Shown here: one piece after another, positions 41,970-50,246 of the stretch
Layout of the letters: the number at the start of each line of letters is the position of its first letter
How positions within the stretch are numbered: position 1 is the stretch's first letter
Source: Bog-473 sp963787485
GTDB lineage: Bacteria > Actinomycetota > Acidimicrobiia > Acidimicrobiales > RAAP-2
Direction of reading: 5' to 3'
Length of the DNA stretch: 64,000 nucleotides
Assembly (NCBI GenBank): GCA_963787485.1
Contig: CAWBDF010000008.1
Span: forward strand, 1 to 64,000
Notes under the pieces: generated by a model
Databases searched by the model: none
What the model saw: only the letters and a program-made list of their open reading frames with translations
Told to the model about the DNA's origin: nothing
Translations under genes and position numbers: made by a program

Positions 41970-41996
41970 TGCCGTGTGAGCCTCACTGGACCCACT
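41970..41996 (-). promoter_or_regulatory. PyrR-binding RNA motif in pyrR leader
   Basis: The minus strand carries TCCAGTGAGGCT (41990-41979), differing at one position from the conserved PyrR-binding loop TCCAGAGAGGCT. It is followed at once by the AGGAGG of pyrR. No downstream terminator hairpin is seen, so control by blocking translation, as described for mycobacterial pyrR, fits better than Bacillus-type attenuation. Confidence 0.7.
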
Positions 41997-42015
41997 TCAC
42001 GGTCGGGGGACGACT

Positions 42016-42417
42016 CTAGCGCGATCCGATCTCGCCCGAGATCGTCGAGAGAATGCCGTTGACGAACCCGCCCGACTCCTCCGTCGAGTACGCCTTGGCC
42101 AGCTCGACCGCTTCGTCGATCACCACGGCCGTGGGAGGGCCGTTCGGGTCGAGCAGCTCGGACACGGCCAGCCGGAGCACCAAGCGGTCCACCACCGCCA
42201 TGCGCTCGAGCGGCCACCCCACCGAGGCGGCGGCGATGCGGCGATCGGCCTCGTGGCGTGTCGCGGTGGCGCGCTCGACCAACGTGCACACGAAGTCATC
42301 GGGAGGCACCGGCAAGTCGGCCACCACCTCCCTCGGGTCGCTGCCCTTGAGCTCGGCCTCGTACAGCAGCGACAGCACCCTCTCCCGCTGCTGGTGCCGC
42401 GGCGCGGCGTCGCTCAC
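42016..42417 (-). CDS. nusB: Transcription antitermination factor NusB
   Basis: RNA-binding partner of S10 acting on rRNA boxA elements, such as those proposed at 4250-4262 and 2141-2153. The 133-residue all-helical protein has RERVLSLLYEAELKG near the N-terminus and AVVIDEAVELAKAYSTEESGGFVNGIL near the C-terminus. GTG start 18 bases after efp. The aroCKBQ-pepQ-efp-nusB-pyr order is typical. Confidence 0.95.
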   Translation of the reverse strand: MSDAAPRHQQRERVLSLLYEAELKGSDPREVVADLPVPPDDFVCTLVERATATRHEADRRIAAASVGWPLERMAVVDRLVLRLAVSELLDPNGPPTAVVIDEAVELAKAYSTEESGGFVNGILSTISGEIGSR

Positions 42418-42435
42418 GGCGTCGTCGGACCCGGG

Positions 42436-42996
42436 TCAGGCCCGGGTCAGGTACTCACCTGAACGCGTGTCGACCTTGATCACGTCGCCGGTGTTCACGA
42501 ACAGCGGCACCTGCACCACCAGGCCGGTCTGGAGGGTGGCCGGCTTGCGTGCCCCTGAGACGCGGTCGCCCTGGATCCCCGGCTCCGTCTCGGTCACCGT
42601 GAGCTCCACGGCGGCTGGGAGCTCCACCCCGACGATCTCCCCGTTGTACATCTGCAGGTTGGCCGCGTCACCCTCTTTGAGGTAGTTCGGCGTCTCGCCG
42701 AGCGACGCCGGCGCGGCGCTCATCTGCTCGTAGCTCGTGGTGTCCATGAAGACGTAGTCGCCGCCGTCGCGGTAGAGGAATTGCATGTCGCGCTTGTCAA
42801 TGATGGCCTGTTCCAGCTTCTCGTCGGCCCGGTAGGTGCGCTCGATCACGGCACCGCTGCGGACGTTCTTCAGCTTCGTCCGCACGAAGGCGCCGCCCTT
42901 GCCCGGCTTGACGTGCTGGAACTCCACGACGCTGAACAGACCCTCGGGGAGGTCCAGGCTCATGCCGTTCTTCAGGTCATTGGTCGAGACTGCCAT
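42436..42996 (-). CDS. efp: Elongation factor P
   Basis: Relieves ribosome stalling at polyproline. The 186-residue protein has three beta-barrel domains: KOW-like N-domain with the tip HVKPGKGGAF, where Lys33 is the position modified in many species; an OB domain; and the C-terminal ETEPGIQGDRVSGARKPATL signature. ATG preceded by AAAGGA; the start lies inside the last 20 bases of pepQ. Confidence 0.96.
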   Translation of the reverse strand: MAVSTNDLKNGMSLDLPEGLFSVVEFQHVKPGKGGAFVRTKLKNVRSGAVIERTYRADEKLEQAIIDKRDMQFLYRDGGDYVFMDTTSYEQMSAAPASLGETPNYLKEGDAANLQMYNGEIVGVELPAAVELTVTETEPGIQGDRVSGARKPATLQTGLVVQVPLFVNTGDVIKVDTRSGEYLTRA

Positions 42997-44116
42997 GGAT
43001 GTCCTTTGTGAATCGGGTGAGGGGGCGTGCGCCGTCCTCGGTGACGACGAGCGTGTCCTCCACGCGGACCCCACCGTGCCCGGGGACGTACACGCCGGGC
43101 TCGACGGTGACGACGAAGCCGGGGGCGAGGATAGCAGTGCCCAATTGGCTGACCGAAGGGGCCTCGTGGATGTCGAGCCCGACACCGTGTCCGGTCCCGT
43201 GCTCGAAGCGCTCGGCCCAGCCTGCCTCGGCGATGATCCGGCGGCACACGTCGTCGACCTCCTTGGCGGTGACGCCCGGACGAACCGCGGCGGCACCGGC
43301 GGCCTGCGACGTCCCGACCACGTCGAAGATGCGCGCCAGCTCCCCTTCCGGCTCGGCATCCACGCAGAAGGTCCGGGTCATGTCGGAGCGGTACCCCTCG
43401 AAGGTGGCCCCGAAGTCCACCACGACGGGGTCGCCGTGCCCGATGCGGCGCCCGCCCGGACGGTGGTGCGGCTTGGCCGAGTTCTCGCCACTGGCCACGA
43501 TGGTCTCGAAGGCCGTCCCCTCGGCTCCACCCCTCCGCATGGCGCTGTCGAGCTCGAGTGCGAAGTGCTCCTCGGACACGCCTTGGCCGAGGAGTGGCAG
43601 GACCTCGAACAGTGCGGCGTCCGCGATGGCGGCCGCCCGCTCCATGCGGTCCAGCTCGGCGGGGTCCTTGCACTGGCGCAACGCCTCCACCACGTTGGCC
43701 GTGGCGACGAGGTCACGGTCGAGGAGCTCGGTCCAGGTGCGTTGGCCGTTCCACGTCACGTTGTCCGCTTCGAGCCCGACCCGCATCCCGGTCCCCGTCA
43801 GCAGGGCCCGGGCCGCCTGGCGTTGCTCGGCCGCCGAACCGATCACGATGTCCACGTCGTCGCCGGCGCCGGACCGCGAGACCTGCTCGGCCGACTGGGT
43901 CCGGTAGCGACCGTCCGTTGTCAGCACCGCGCCACCGCCGCTGACCGTGAGCACTCCCGCCGATCCGCTGAACCCCGTCAGGTACCGCACGTTGGCCAGC
44001 GTCGTCACCACGAGCGCGTCGATCTGGTGCTCCGCGAAGCTGGCGCGCAGCCGGTCCAGGCGGCCCTCCACGGTGATGGGCAGCAGGGTCGTCTCCGGCG
44101 GCGCATAGGGGTTCAC
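42977..44116 (-). CDS. Xaa-Pro aminopeptidase/dipeptidase (M24B)
   Basis: Cytosolic metallopeptidase cleaving next to proline. The 379-residue protein has a creatinase-like N-domain (RLRASFAEHQIDALVVTTLA) and the pita-bread catalytic domain with metal ligands in VVVDFGATFEGYRSDMTR, HGTGHGVGLDIHEAP, TVEPGVYVPG and VRVEDTLVV. GTG start overlaps the aroQ stop and follows AAAGGAG. It sits before efp, a conserved pairing (often named pepQ). Confidence 0.93.
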   Translation of the reverse strand: MNPYAPPETTLLPITVEGRLDRLRASFAEHQIDALVVTTLANVRYLTGFSGSAGVLTVSGGGAVLTTDGRYRTQSAEQVSRSGAGDDVDIVIGSAAEQRQAARALLTGTGMRVGLEADNVTWNGQRTWTELLDRDLVATANVVEALRQCKDPAELDRMERAAAIADAALFEVLPLLGQGVSEEHFALELDSAMRRGGAEGTAFETIVASGENSAKPHHRPGGRRIGHGDPVVVDFGATFEGYRSDMTRTFCVDAEPEGELARIFDVVGTSQAAGAAAVRPGVTAKEVDDVCRRIIAEAGWAERFEHGTGHGVGLDIHEAPSVSQLGTAILAPGFVVTVEPGVYVPGHGGVRVEDTLVVTEDGARPLTRFTKDIHGSLDQ

Positions 44117-44586
44117 GTTGCTCCTTTCACCCGTGCTCCGTTCAAGGGTGTCCCCTCCAGCAGGGCGGCGACGGCGTCGACGGCGAGCTCGTAGCCGAGG
44201 CCGCCGAACCCGGCGACCACACCCGACGCCACAGGTGCCAGCACCGAGGTGTGCCGGAAGGGCTCCCGGGCGGCGGGATTGGAGAGGTGCAGCTCCACGA
44301 CGGGTCCCTCGAAGGTGGCCAGGGCGTCGTGCAAAGCCCACGACGTGTGGCTGAGCGCGCCCGCGTTCACCACCAGCGCCGCCGCCCGGCCGCGGGCCGC
44401 GTGCACGGCCTCAATCAGCGCGCCCTCGTGGTTGCTCTGGACGTGCTCGAGGTCGAGCCCGTGGAGTGCCGCCGTCCGCGCGGCCCGCGCCACGTGGTCG
44501 GCCAGCGTGGCGGTGCCATAGACCGCCGGTTCCCGCTCGCCGAGCAGGTCGAGGTTCGGTCCCGACAGCACGAGGACCAGGCTCAC
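44113..44586 (-). CDS. aroQ: 3-dehydroquinate dehydratase, type II
   Basis: Third shikimate-pathway step. The 157-residue protein starts LVLSGPNLDLLGERE, then QSNHEGALIEAVH, VVNAGALSHTSWAL and EVHLSN-like VELHLSNPAAREPFRHTS, the standard type II motifs including the catalytic His. One notable difference: the Tyr of the flexible lid is in EPAVYG, as usual. GTG overlaps the aroB stop. Confidence 0.94.
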   Translation of the reverse strand: MSLVLVLSGPNLDLLGEREPAVYGTATLADHVARAARTAALHGLDLEHVQSNHEGALIEAVHAARGRAAALVVNAGALSHTSWALHDALATFEGPVVELHLSNPAAREPFRHTSVLAPVASGVVAGFGGLGYELAVDAVAALLEGTPLNGARVKGAT

Positions 44587-45623
44587 GAGCGCGCACCCAT
44601 GGCTGCCAGGGTAGCCACCACGTCCGCGGCGGCGACGCCGTGGACCGGCTCGACCCCGGCGGGTCCGTCGAGCACGAAGGTCAGGTCCTGGTGCGCCTTC
44701 TTGTCGCGGGCCATGAAGGTGAGCAGCTCGTCGGCTCGCGTTCCGGGCGGCAGGTCGGTGGACAGCTCGAAGCTCGCCAGCACGGCGCGATGCTCCGCCA
44801 CGCGCTCGTCGTCAATGCGGCCCAGCCGCCGAGCCAGCAGCGCGGCGAAGACGAGCCCCAGGGCCACCGCCTCCCCATGGCGCAGGTCCCACCCGTGATG
44901 ATCGGCCCGCGCCGCGGCTTCGAGGGCGTGGGCCAGGGTGTGGCCGTAGTTGAGGACGGCTCGCCGTCCGCCTTCGCGCTCGTCCTCGGCCACCACCGCC
45001 GCCTTGATGCTCACACAGCGCGCCACCTGCTCCTCCACGGGCTGGGTGGCGGTCGGCGCGTCCCCGAGGAAGGCGTACTTGGCCACCTCCCCCCGGCCAC
45101 AAGTCCACTCGCGGGGCGGGAGCGAGGAGAGCGTCTCTGTGTCGCACAGCACGGCCTCGGGCTGCCAGAAGGCGCCGACCAGGTTCTTGCCCTCGGGCAG
45201 GTTCACCCCGGTCTTGCCCCCGACGGCCGCGTCCACCTGGGCCAGCAGCGTGGTGGCCACGTTCACGTAGGCGATGCCGCGGTGATAGGTGGCGGCGGCG
45301 AACCCCGCGACGTCGGTGACGATGCCGCCCCCGACGGCCACGATGGCATCGGACCGGGAGAGGCCTCGCCGGGCGAACCGACGGGCCAGGTCCTCGACCG
45401 TGGCGAGCGTCTTGGCGTCCTCGCCGTCGGGGATCAGGCACACCTCGGCGGGCACCCCGGGGTCGAGCCCGTGGAGCCAGCCGGCATCGGCGACCGCCTG
45501 CTGGGACACCACGGCGGCGCAACGAGCACCGGCCGGCAGGAACCGTGCCACCTCGTGGCGGGCTCCCGGCCCCACCAAGACGGGGTAGGACCGTTCGCCG
45601 AGGTCGACCGACAGGGCGCGCAC
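44583..45623 (-). CDS. aroB: 3-dehydroquinate synthase
   Basis: NAD- and metal-dependent cyclisation of DAHP. The 346-residue protein has IPDGEDAKTLATVEDL, GGGIVTDVAGFAAATYHRGI (about 97-116), VDAAVGGKTGVNLPEGKNLVG, and metal ligands including NYGHTLAHALE. The frame is open upstream through aroK; I chose the GTG 4 bases after the aroK stop, which begins VRALSVDLGERSYPV. Confidence 0.95.
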   Translation of the reverse strand: MRALSVDLGERSYPVLVGPGARHEVARFLPAGARCAAVVSQQAVADAGWLHGLDPGVPAEVCLIPDGEDAKTLATVEDLARRFARRGLSRSDAIVAVGGGIVTDVAGFAAATYHRGIAYVNVATTLLAQVDAAVGGKTGVNLPEGKNLVGAFWQPEAVLCDTETLSSLPPREWTCGRGEVAKYAFLGDAPTATQPVEEQVARCVSIKAAVVAEDEREGGRRAVLNYGHTLAHALEAAARADHHGWDLRHGEAVALGLVFAALLARRLGRIDDERVAEHRAVLASFELSTDLPPGTRADELLTFMARDKKAHQDLTFVLDGPAGVEPVHGVAAADVVATLAAMGARS

Positions 45624-45627
45624 TCCG

Positions 45628-46164
45628 CTACTCCGCGCCCTCGACCTGGGCCTGGACCACGGCGTCGACCACGCGCCGGGCCACCTCGGCGGCCCCCAGG
45701 TCGTCGACGTCGATGACCAGGTCCGCGACCTCGGCGTAGAAAGGTGCACGCTCGGCGTTCAGACGTGCCACCGCCTCGGCCGGATCGTCGCTCAAGAGGG
45801 GCCGGCCGGTGCCCTTGCCCACCCGAGCGGCGAGCGTGTCGGGACGGGCCCGCAACCACACCACCGTGCCGCTCGCCGCGATCAGGCGGCGGTTCTGCGC
45901 GCTGAGCACGGCGCCTCCGGCGACGGAGACCACCGACGGCGCGTCCTCGCTGCAAGCCGCGGCCAGCACCGTGGCCTCCGCCTGCCGGAACGCCGCCTCC
46001 CCGTCGCGGGTGAAGAGCTCCGGCACGCTGAGCCCGGTGGCCGCTTCGACGTCGGCGTCCGAGTCCCGATAGGCCCAACCCAACCTCGATGCAACCAGGT
46101 TCCCCGTGGTGGTCTTGCCGGCGCCCATCATCCCGACCAGCAGCACGCGCGCCGCCGCCCTCAT
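45628..46164 (-). CDS. aroK: Shikimate kinase
   Basis: Phosphorylates shikimate. P-loop LVGMMGAGKTTTGNLVA (about 9-25), shikimate-site YRDSDADVEAATG, and the GGGAV-like VAGGAVLS, plus the lid TGRPLLSDDP. 178 residues, normal. ATG overlaps the aroC stop (ATGA). Confidence 0.95.
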   Translation of the reverse strand: MRAAARVLLVGMMGAGKTTTGNLVASRLGWAYRDSDADVEAATGLSVPELFTRDGEAAFRQAEATVLAAACSEDAPSVVSVAGGAVLSAQNRRLIAASGTVVWLRARPDTLAARVGKGTGRPLLSDDPAEAVARLNAERAPFYAEVADLVIDVDDLGAAEVARRVVDAVVQAQVEGAE

Positions 46165-47355
46165 CGGGCGTGCGAGGTGGGTCGCGCCGCCGAGGGCGTC
46201 TCGCCGAGCGAGGCGAGGTACCCGTCCCGGTTGCGCAGCATCTCGGCCAGCGAGTCGCCGCCGAACTTGCCCAGCGCCTCGGACGCCAGCACCAGTGCCA
46301 TCATCGACTCAGCCACCACGCCCATGGCCGGGACGGCGGTGACGTCGGTGCGCTCCTTGAAGCTGACCGTGGACTCCTTGGTGACCACGTCGACCGTCTG
46401 GAGGACGGGCCGGTTCAAGGTGGCCAAAGGCTTCATGGCCACCCGCGCCACGACCAGGGCGCCATTGGAGATGCCGCCCTCAATTCCGCCGGCCCGCTGC
46501 GTCGGCCGCACGTAGCCGTGTTCCTCGTCGTAGACGATGGCGTCGTGGGCCTCCGAACCCCGTCGGCCGGCGTTGTCCCAGCCGTCACCGATCTCGACCG
46601 CCTTCACCGCCTGGATCGACATCAGCGCCTGGGCCAGGTTGGCGTCGAGCTTGCGGTCCCAGTGCACGTGGCTCCCCAGGCCGACGGGCACCCCGTAGGC
46701 CAGCACCTCGGCCACACCGCCCAGGGAGTCGCCGTCCTTGGCCGCAGCCTTCACGGCGGCGACCATGGCCTCCTCGGTCGCCGGGTCGAAGCAGCGCACC
46801 GCGCTCGGCGTCCACCGCCTCGAGGTCGGCGGGTCCGGGCCGCCGAGTCTCCGGCCCGGTGGCGACCGTCCCGATCCGCACCACGTGGCTTACGATCGAC
46901 ATGCCCAGGTGCCCCAGGAGCAGCTTCGCCAAGGTCCCGGCGGCCACGCGGGCGGCCGTCTCGCGTGCCGAGGCGCGCTCCAGCACGTCCCGGGCGTCGG
47001 CGAAGCCGTACTTGAGCATCCCGGGCAGGTCGGCGTGGCCGGGGCGGGGCTTGGTCAGGACGGATGACGGTTCGCCCGGCTCGGAGGACATCTCCTCGGT
47101 CCACTTGGGCCACTCGGTGTTGGCGATCTCAATGGCGACGGGCGATCCCAACGTCCGGCCGTGGCGAACGCCGCCCAGCAGCGTGATCTCGTCCGCCTCG
47201 AAACGCATCCGGGGCCCCCGGCCGAACCCCAGCCGGCGCCGCGCCAGCTCGTCGGCCACGTCGGACACCTCGACGGGCAACCCGGCGGGGAGGCCCTCCA
47301 CAATGACCACGAGAGCTCGGCCGTGGGACTCACCCGCGGTCAGGAAGCGCAGCAC
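46161..47355 (-). pseudogene. aroC: Chorismate synthase, frameshifted
   Basis: Final common step to chorismate, the precursor of aromatic amino acids and of the menaquinone made by the men genes here. The first about 185 residues (LRFLTAGESHGRALVVIVEG, RPGHADLPGMLKYG) are in one frame; RCFDPATEEAMVAAVKAAAK to the end, including the RAGGIEGGISNG motif, are in another. The switch is at 46799-46800: minus strand GAGCGCGGTGCGC would read Glu-Arg-Val-Arg if one G were absent, giving 397 residues. Essential pathway, so an assembly error is likely. GTG start with -10 TAGCGT 6 nt upstream. Confidence 0.9.
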
Positions 47356-47361
47356 GGCGCC

Positions 47362-47367
47362 ACGCTA
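47362..47367 (-). promoter_or_regulatory. aroC promoter -10 (leaderless)
   Basis: Minus strand TAGCGT, then 6 nt, then the aroC GTG. It would drive the long aro-pyr-... cluster as a leaderless transcript. No -35 match. Confidence 0.5.
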
Positions 47368-47404
47368 TCGGACCGCCTCAGGGCTCCCCGAGGCCCGGCG
47401 CGAC

Positions 47405-48106
47405 TCAGAAGTACGGGTTGTCCCCACTCCCGTGGTCGGTGACGTCGACGACCCGGGAGAGCTCGGGCACCCCTTGGAGCAACGCGGTCTCGATCCCCTG
47501 CCGCAGTGTCATCTGCGACATGGCACACCCCTGACAACCGCCCGACAGGCGCAGGTACGCCGTGCCGTCCTCCTCGTCGAGCGCCACCAGGTCCGCCCGT
47601 CCGCCGTGGCCGGCGATGGAGGGGTTGACGTCGTCCTCGAGCACGGCGACGACCTTTTGGGCCAGCGGCCCCGCGATGCCGCGGGACAGCACCTCGGGAG
47701 GGACCCCCGGTGCCGCCTCGGCGAGAGTCGGGCGGTTCGGGTTGACGAGGACCAGCCCGCCTTCACCCTCGTCGGACCACTCCAACCGGGCGCCGCGCAG
47801 GCGCTCGACGCTTTCGGCCGGCACGATGACCTGCAGCTCGTCCTGCACGTGTCCGACGTCACTCGCATCGGCATCCGAGATCGCCTGGAAGTAGAGGTCG
47901 TAGACGAAGGAGTCCGCCTGGACGCCGCGCACTTCGAGCCACAGTGCGAGCGTCTCGGGCTCGGGCTCCGCGCCGATGGCCTCCCGGACGACCCTGTGGG
48001 CCTCGGGCGTGAGCGTGACCACTGGCACGGCCTCTCGGTTTGGGGCGTCGCCAGCCGATGTGCCGGTGACCGCCGTGGTGTCCGTCGTCGCTGTCGTCGT
48101 TGCCAT
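47405..48106 (-). CDS. NfuA-like Fe-S cluster carrier protein
   Basis: A 233-residue protein: a disordered Thr/Ala N-terminus (1-25), a degenerate A-type (HesB-like) domain (about 28-125) without the cluster cysteines, and a NifU C-terminal domain (about 145-220) with the CxxC cluster site GGCQGCAMSQMTL. This is the NfuA architecture: it receives and hands on 4Fe-4S clusters. The ATG lies 7 nt after the -10 hexamer TAGACT, so the mRNA is probably leaderless. It is oriented toward aroC but 49 bases from it. Confidence 0.88.
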   Translation of the reverse strand: MATTTATTDTTAVTGTSAGDAPNREAVPVVTLTPEAHRVVREAIGAEPEPETLALWLEVRGVQADSFVYDLYFQAISDADASDVGHVQDELQVIVPAESVERLRGARLEWSDEGEGGLVLVNPNRPTLAEAAPGVPPEVLSRGIAGPLAQKVVAVLEDDVNPSIAGHGGRADLVALDEEDGTAYLRLSGGCQGCAMSQMTLRQGIETALLQGVPELSRVVDVTDHGSGDNPYF

Positions 48107-48113
48107 GGCGGAC

Positions 48114-48119
48114 AGTCTA
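48114..48119 (-). promoter_or_regulatory. nfuA promoter -10 (leaderless)
   Basis: Minus strand TAGACT followed by GTCCGCC and ATG. It lies in the 83-base gap to the divergent cysteine-rich gene, whose own -10 is separate (48176-48181). Confidence 0.5.
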
Positions 48120-48175
48120 CGGGGCGTGGAGCGACGACCCGGATCCGGGTGCGATGAAGTCGGGAGTACGCGTTG

Positions 48176-48181
48176 TAGGGT
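48176..48181 (+). promoter_or_regulatory. -10 element of cysteine-rich protein gene
   Basis: Plus strand TAGGGT, 8 nt before GTG 48190. It supports that GTG over the in-frame ATG at 48154, which lies upstream of the hexamer. Confidence 0.4.
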
Positions 48182-48189
48182 GCCCAGGC

Positions 48190-48939
48190 GTGGCCCGCCC
48201 CCCGACCGACACCCACGAGTGGATCAGCTTCGAGGACGAAGAGGAGGAGCGGACGTGGACGTTCGACGTCAGCTTCCTCGCCAGCAACTGGACGTGCATC
48301 TTCGGCCACGGGTGCCAGGGCGTCCTCACCGGCCCGGCCCCCGAGCTGGTCCAGGGGTGCTGCAGCTACGGCGCGCACCTCGTGGACAAACAGGATGCCC
48401 GGCGCGTCCTCAAGGCGGCGGCCACCCTCACTCCTGAGGACTGGCAGAACCACGGGACGAAGAAAAGCCTGATCCACGTCAACAAAGCGGGCGAGACGGT
48501 GACCCGGTTGCTCGGGGACGCCTGCGTCTTCCTCAACCGGCCGGGCTTCCCCGCCGGCGCCGGCTGCGCCTTCCACATCGCCGCCGTCCGGCGCGGCGTG
48601 GACCCCATGACCCTCAAACCCGAGGTGTGCTGGCAGCTGCCCCTACGCCGGGAGGACCAGGTCGACGACGAAGAGGGCCACGTCACCTCGGTCATCCGCC
48701 AGTGGGACCGCCGGCACTGGGGGAAAGGTGGACGCGAGTTCCATTGGTGGTGCACCGAGGCCCCGGACGCATTCGTGGGGAGCAAGCCGGTGTACCAGGC
48801 GATGGAGGCCGAGCTCACGGCGATGGTCGGCGCCAAGGTCTACAAGCGCTTCGTCGCCCTCATGCGCGAGCGGGAGCAACGTCGAGAAAAACGGGTGGCC
48901 CTCCCCCACCCCGCCGTACGGAGCCGCTCCTCGGCCTAG
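48190..48939 (+). CDS. Cysteine-rich protein of unknown function
   Basis: I cannot name a function. The 249-residue soluble protein has eight cysteines in conserved-looking settings: WTCIFGHGCQG (36, 42), QGCCSYGAH (57, 58), DACVFLNRPG (112), GAGCAFHIAA (126), PEVCWQLPLR (147) and FHWWCTEAP (188), plus several His. The CC pair and spacing suggest a metal or Fe-S centre, loosely like YkgJ-type proteins; I recall similar unannotated proteins in actinobacteria. It is divergent from the Fe-S carrier gene, which is suggestive. Its TAG stop shares the palindrome CTAG with the stop of the convergent alcohol dehydrogenase. Confidence 0.8.
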   Translation: MARPPTDTHEWISFEDEEEERTWTFDVSFLASNWTCIFGHGCQGVLTGPAPELVQGCCSYGAHLVDKQDARRVLKAAATLTPEDWQNHGTKKSLIHVNKAGETVTRLLGDACVFLNRPGFPAGAGCAFHIAAVRRGVDPMTLKPEVCWQLPLRREDQVDDEEGHVTSVIRQWDRRHWGKGGREFHWWCTEAPDAFVGSKPVYQAMEAELTAMVGAKVYKRFVALMREREQRREKRVALPHPAVRSRSSA

Positions 48940-50051
48940 TGCTCGTGCACGATGACGCCGCGGATGTTGCGGCCCTCGAGCATGTCGTCGACGGCGGTGT
49001 TGACGTCGGCGATCCGATAGCGCCGGGTGACCAGCTCGTCGAGCTTCAGCTTCCCGGCGCGGTACAGGTCGATCTGACGCCGGATCTCGAGGGCCGGGCT
49101 CCCCATCCCGAAGAGGGAGCCCTGGATCCGCTTCTGGAAGGCGGTCAACAGCATGAGGTTGACCGGCACGTCGAGCATGGTCATGGTGTCGGCCATGCCG
49201 GTGACGACGACCGTGCCTCCCTTGCCGATGGCATTGAAGGCCTCCGCGACGTGCTGGCCGGTCACTCCGTCGAGGGTGATCACCGCGCTGTCGGCGCCCT
49301 GCCCCTCGGTGATCGATCGGGCGAACTCCGCCGCATCGGCGATGGAGCGAAACGTGTGGGTCGCTCCCAGCTTGGCCGCCACCTCGAGCTTGAAGGGAAC
49401 CGGGTCCACGGCAATGACCGCCACGGCGCCCGCCAGGGAGGCACCCTGCACCGCGTTCATGCCGACGCCGCCGACACCCATCACGATGACGGTGTCGCCA
49501 GGGCGGACGCCGGCGGCGTGGATGGACGAACCCAGTCCCGTGCCCACACCGCAGCCGAGGAGGCAGATGGTGTCGAGCGGCAGGTCATCGGGCACCTTGA
49601 CCACGGACATCTCGGACACGGTGCTCCAGGCAGAGAACGAGGACACGTGCATCAGCTGGCACACGTCACGACCCTCGACGTGCATCCGGTAGGTGCCGTC
49701 GAGCTGCGGTCCCCGTTCGAGCGTCGCCCCCGCCTGGCACAGGTTCTGGCGGCCGGACGCGCAGTAACGGCAGCGACCGCAGCTGGGGATGAAGCTGGTG
49801 ACGACGTGGTCCCCGGGACGCACCGACGTGACGGCCCGACCGATCTCCTCGACGATCCCGCCCCCCTCGTGCCCTCCGCAGAGGGGCAGGACCGTGTCGT
49901 GGGTGCCGAGGTTGTAGTGCACGTCGCTGTGGCACAGACCCGAGGCCACCATCCGCACGAGCACCTCGTGGTCCTTGGGCGGATCCACGTCGACCTCGCA
50001 GATCTCCCAGTGGCCGGGTGATTCGAAGAGGAGCGCGGCGGCCGACTTCAT
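48936..50051 (-). CDS. Zinc-dependent alcohol dehydrogenase, NDMA-dependent type
   Basis: Medium-chain dehydrogenase of 371 residues. Catalytic zinc: Cys40 (ASGLCHSDVH) and His61/Glu62 (CGGHEGGG); structural zinc: Cys91, 94, 97, 105 (CGRCRYCASGRQNLC). The Rossmann motif is VMGVGGVGMNAV. The pattern resembles the actinobacterial family whose bound NAD is recycled by an electron carrier such as mycofactocin (NDMA in the test tube); no mycofactocin genes are in this window, so that assignment is tentative. Start at ATG with GGAGGGAG upstream. Confidence 0.85.
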   Translation of the reverse strand: MKSAAALLFESPGHWEICEVDVDPPKDHEVLVRMVASGLCHSDVHYNLGTHDTVLPLCGGHEGGGIVEEIGRAVTSVRPGDHVVTSFIPSCGRCRYCASGRQNLCQAGATLERGPQLDGTYRMHVEGRDVCQLMHVSSFSAWSTVSEMSVVKVPDDLPLDTICLLGCGVGTGLGSSIHAAGVRPGDTVIVMGVGGVGMNAVQGASLAGAVAVIAVDPVPFKLEVAAKLGATHTFRSIADAAEFARSITEGQGADSAVITLDGVTGQHVAEAFNAIGKGGTVVVTGMADTMTMLDVPVNLMLLTAFQKRIQGSLFGMGSPALEIRRQIDLYRAGKLKLDELVTRRYRIADVNTAVDDMLEGRNIRGVIVHEH

Positions 50052-50246
50052 CGCTCCCTCCCCGCAGCTTGGGGCGTGAAGACGAGATGCGGCCCATTTT
50101 CCAGACGAGTTGCCATCGCCAGTCCCCCGGCTCCTCGGTTTGCTGCAGGCCACGCTATCGGTGATCTCTGTGCGCAGCAACGTCTCCTGCGCGCTCCCGG
50201 AGGGCATACTCGTGTCACCGATTCACCGCCGGAACGGGATGTTGCC

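Noticed and set aside
41961..42015. Transcription attenuator before pyrR
   Set aside because: No intrinsic terminator hairpin with a T run lies between the PyrR motif and the start codon.
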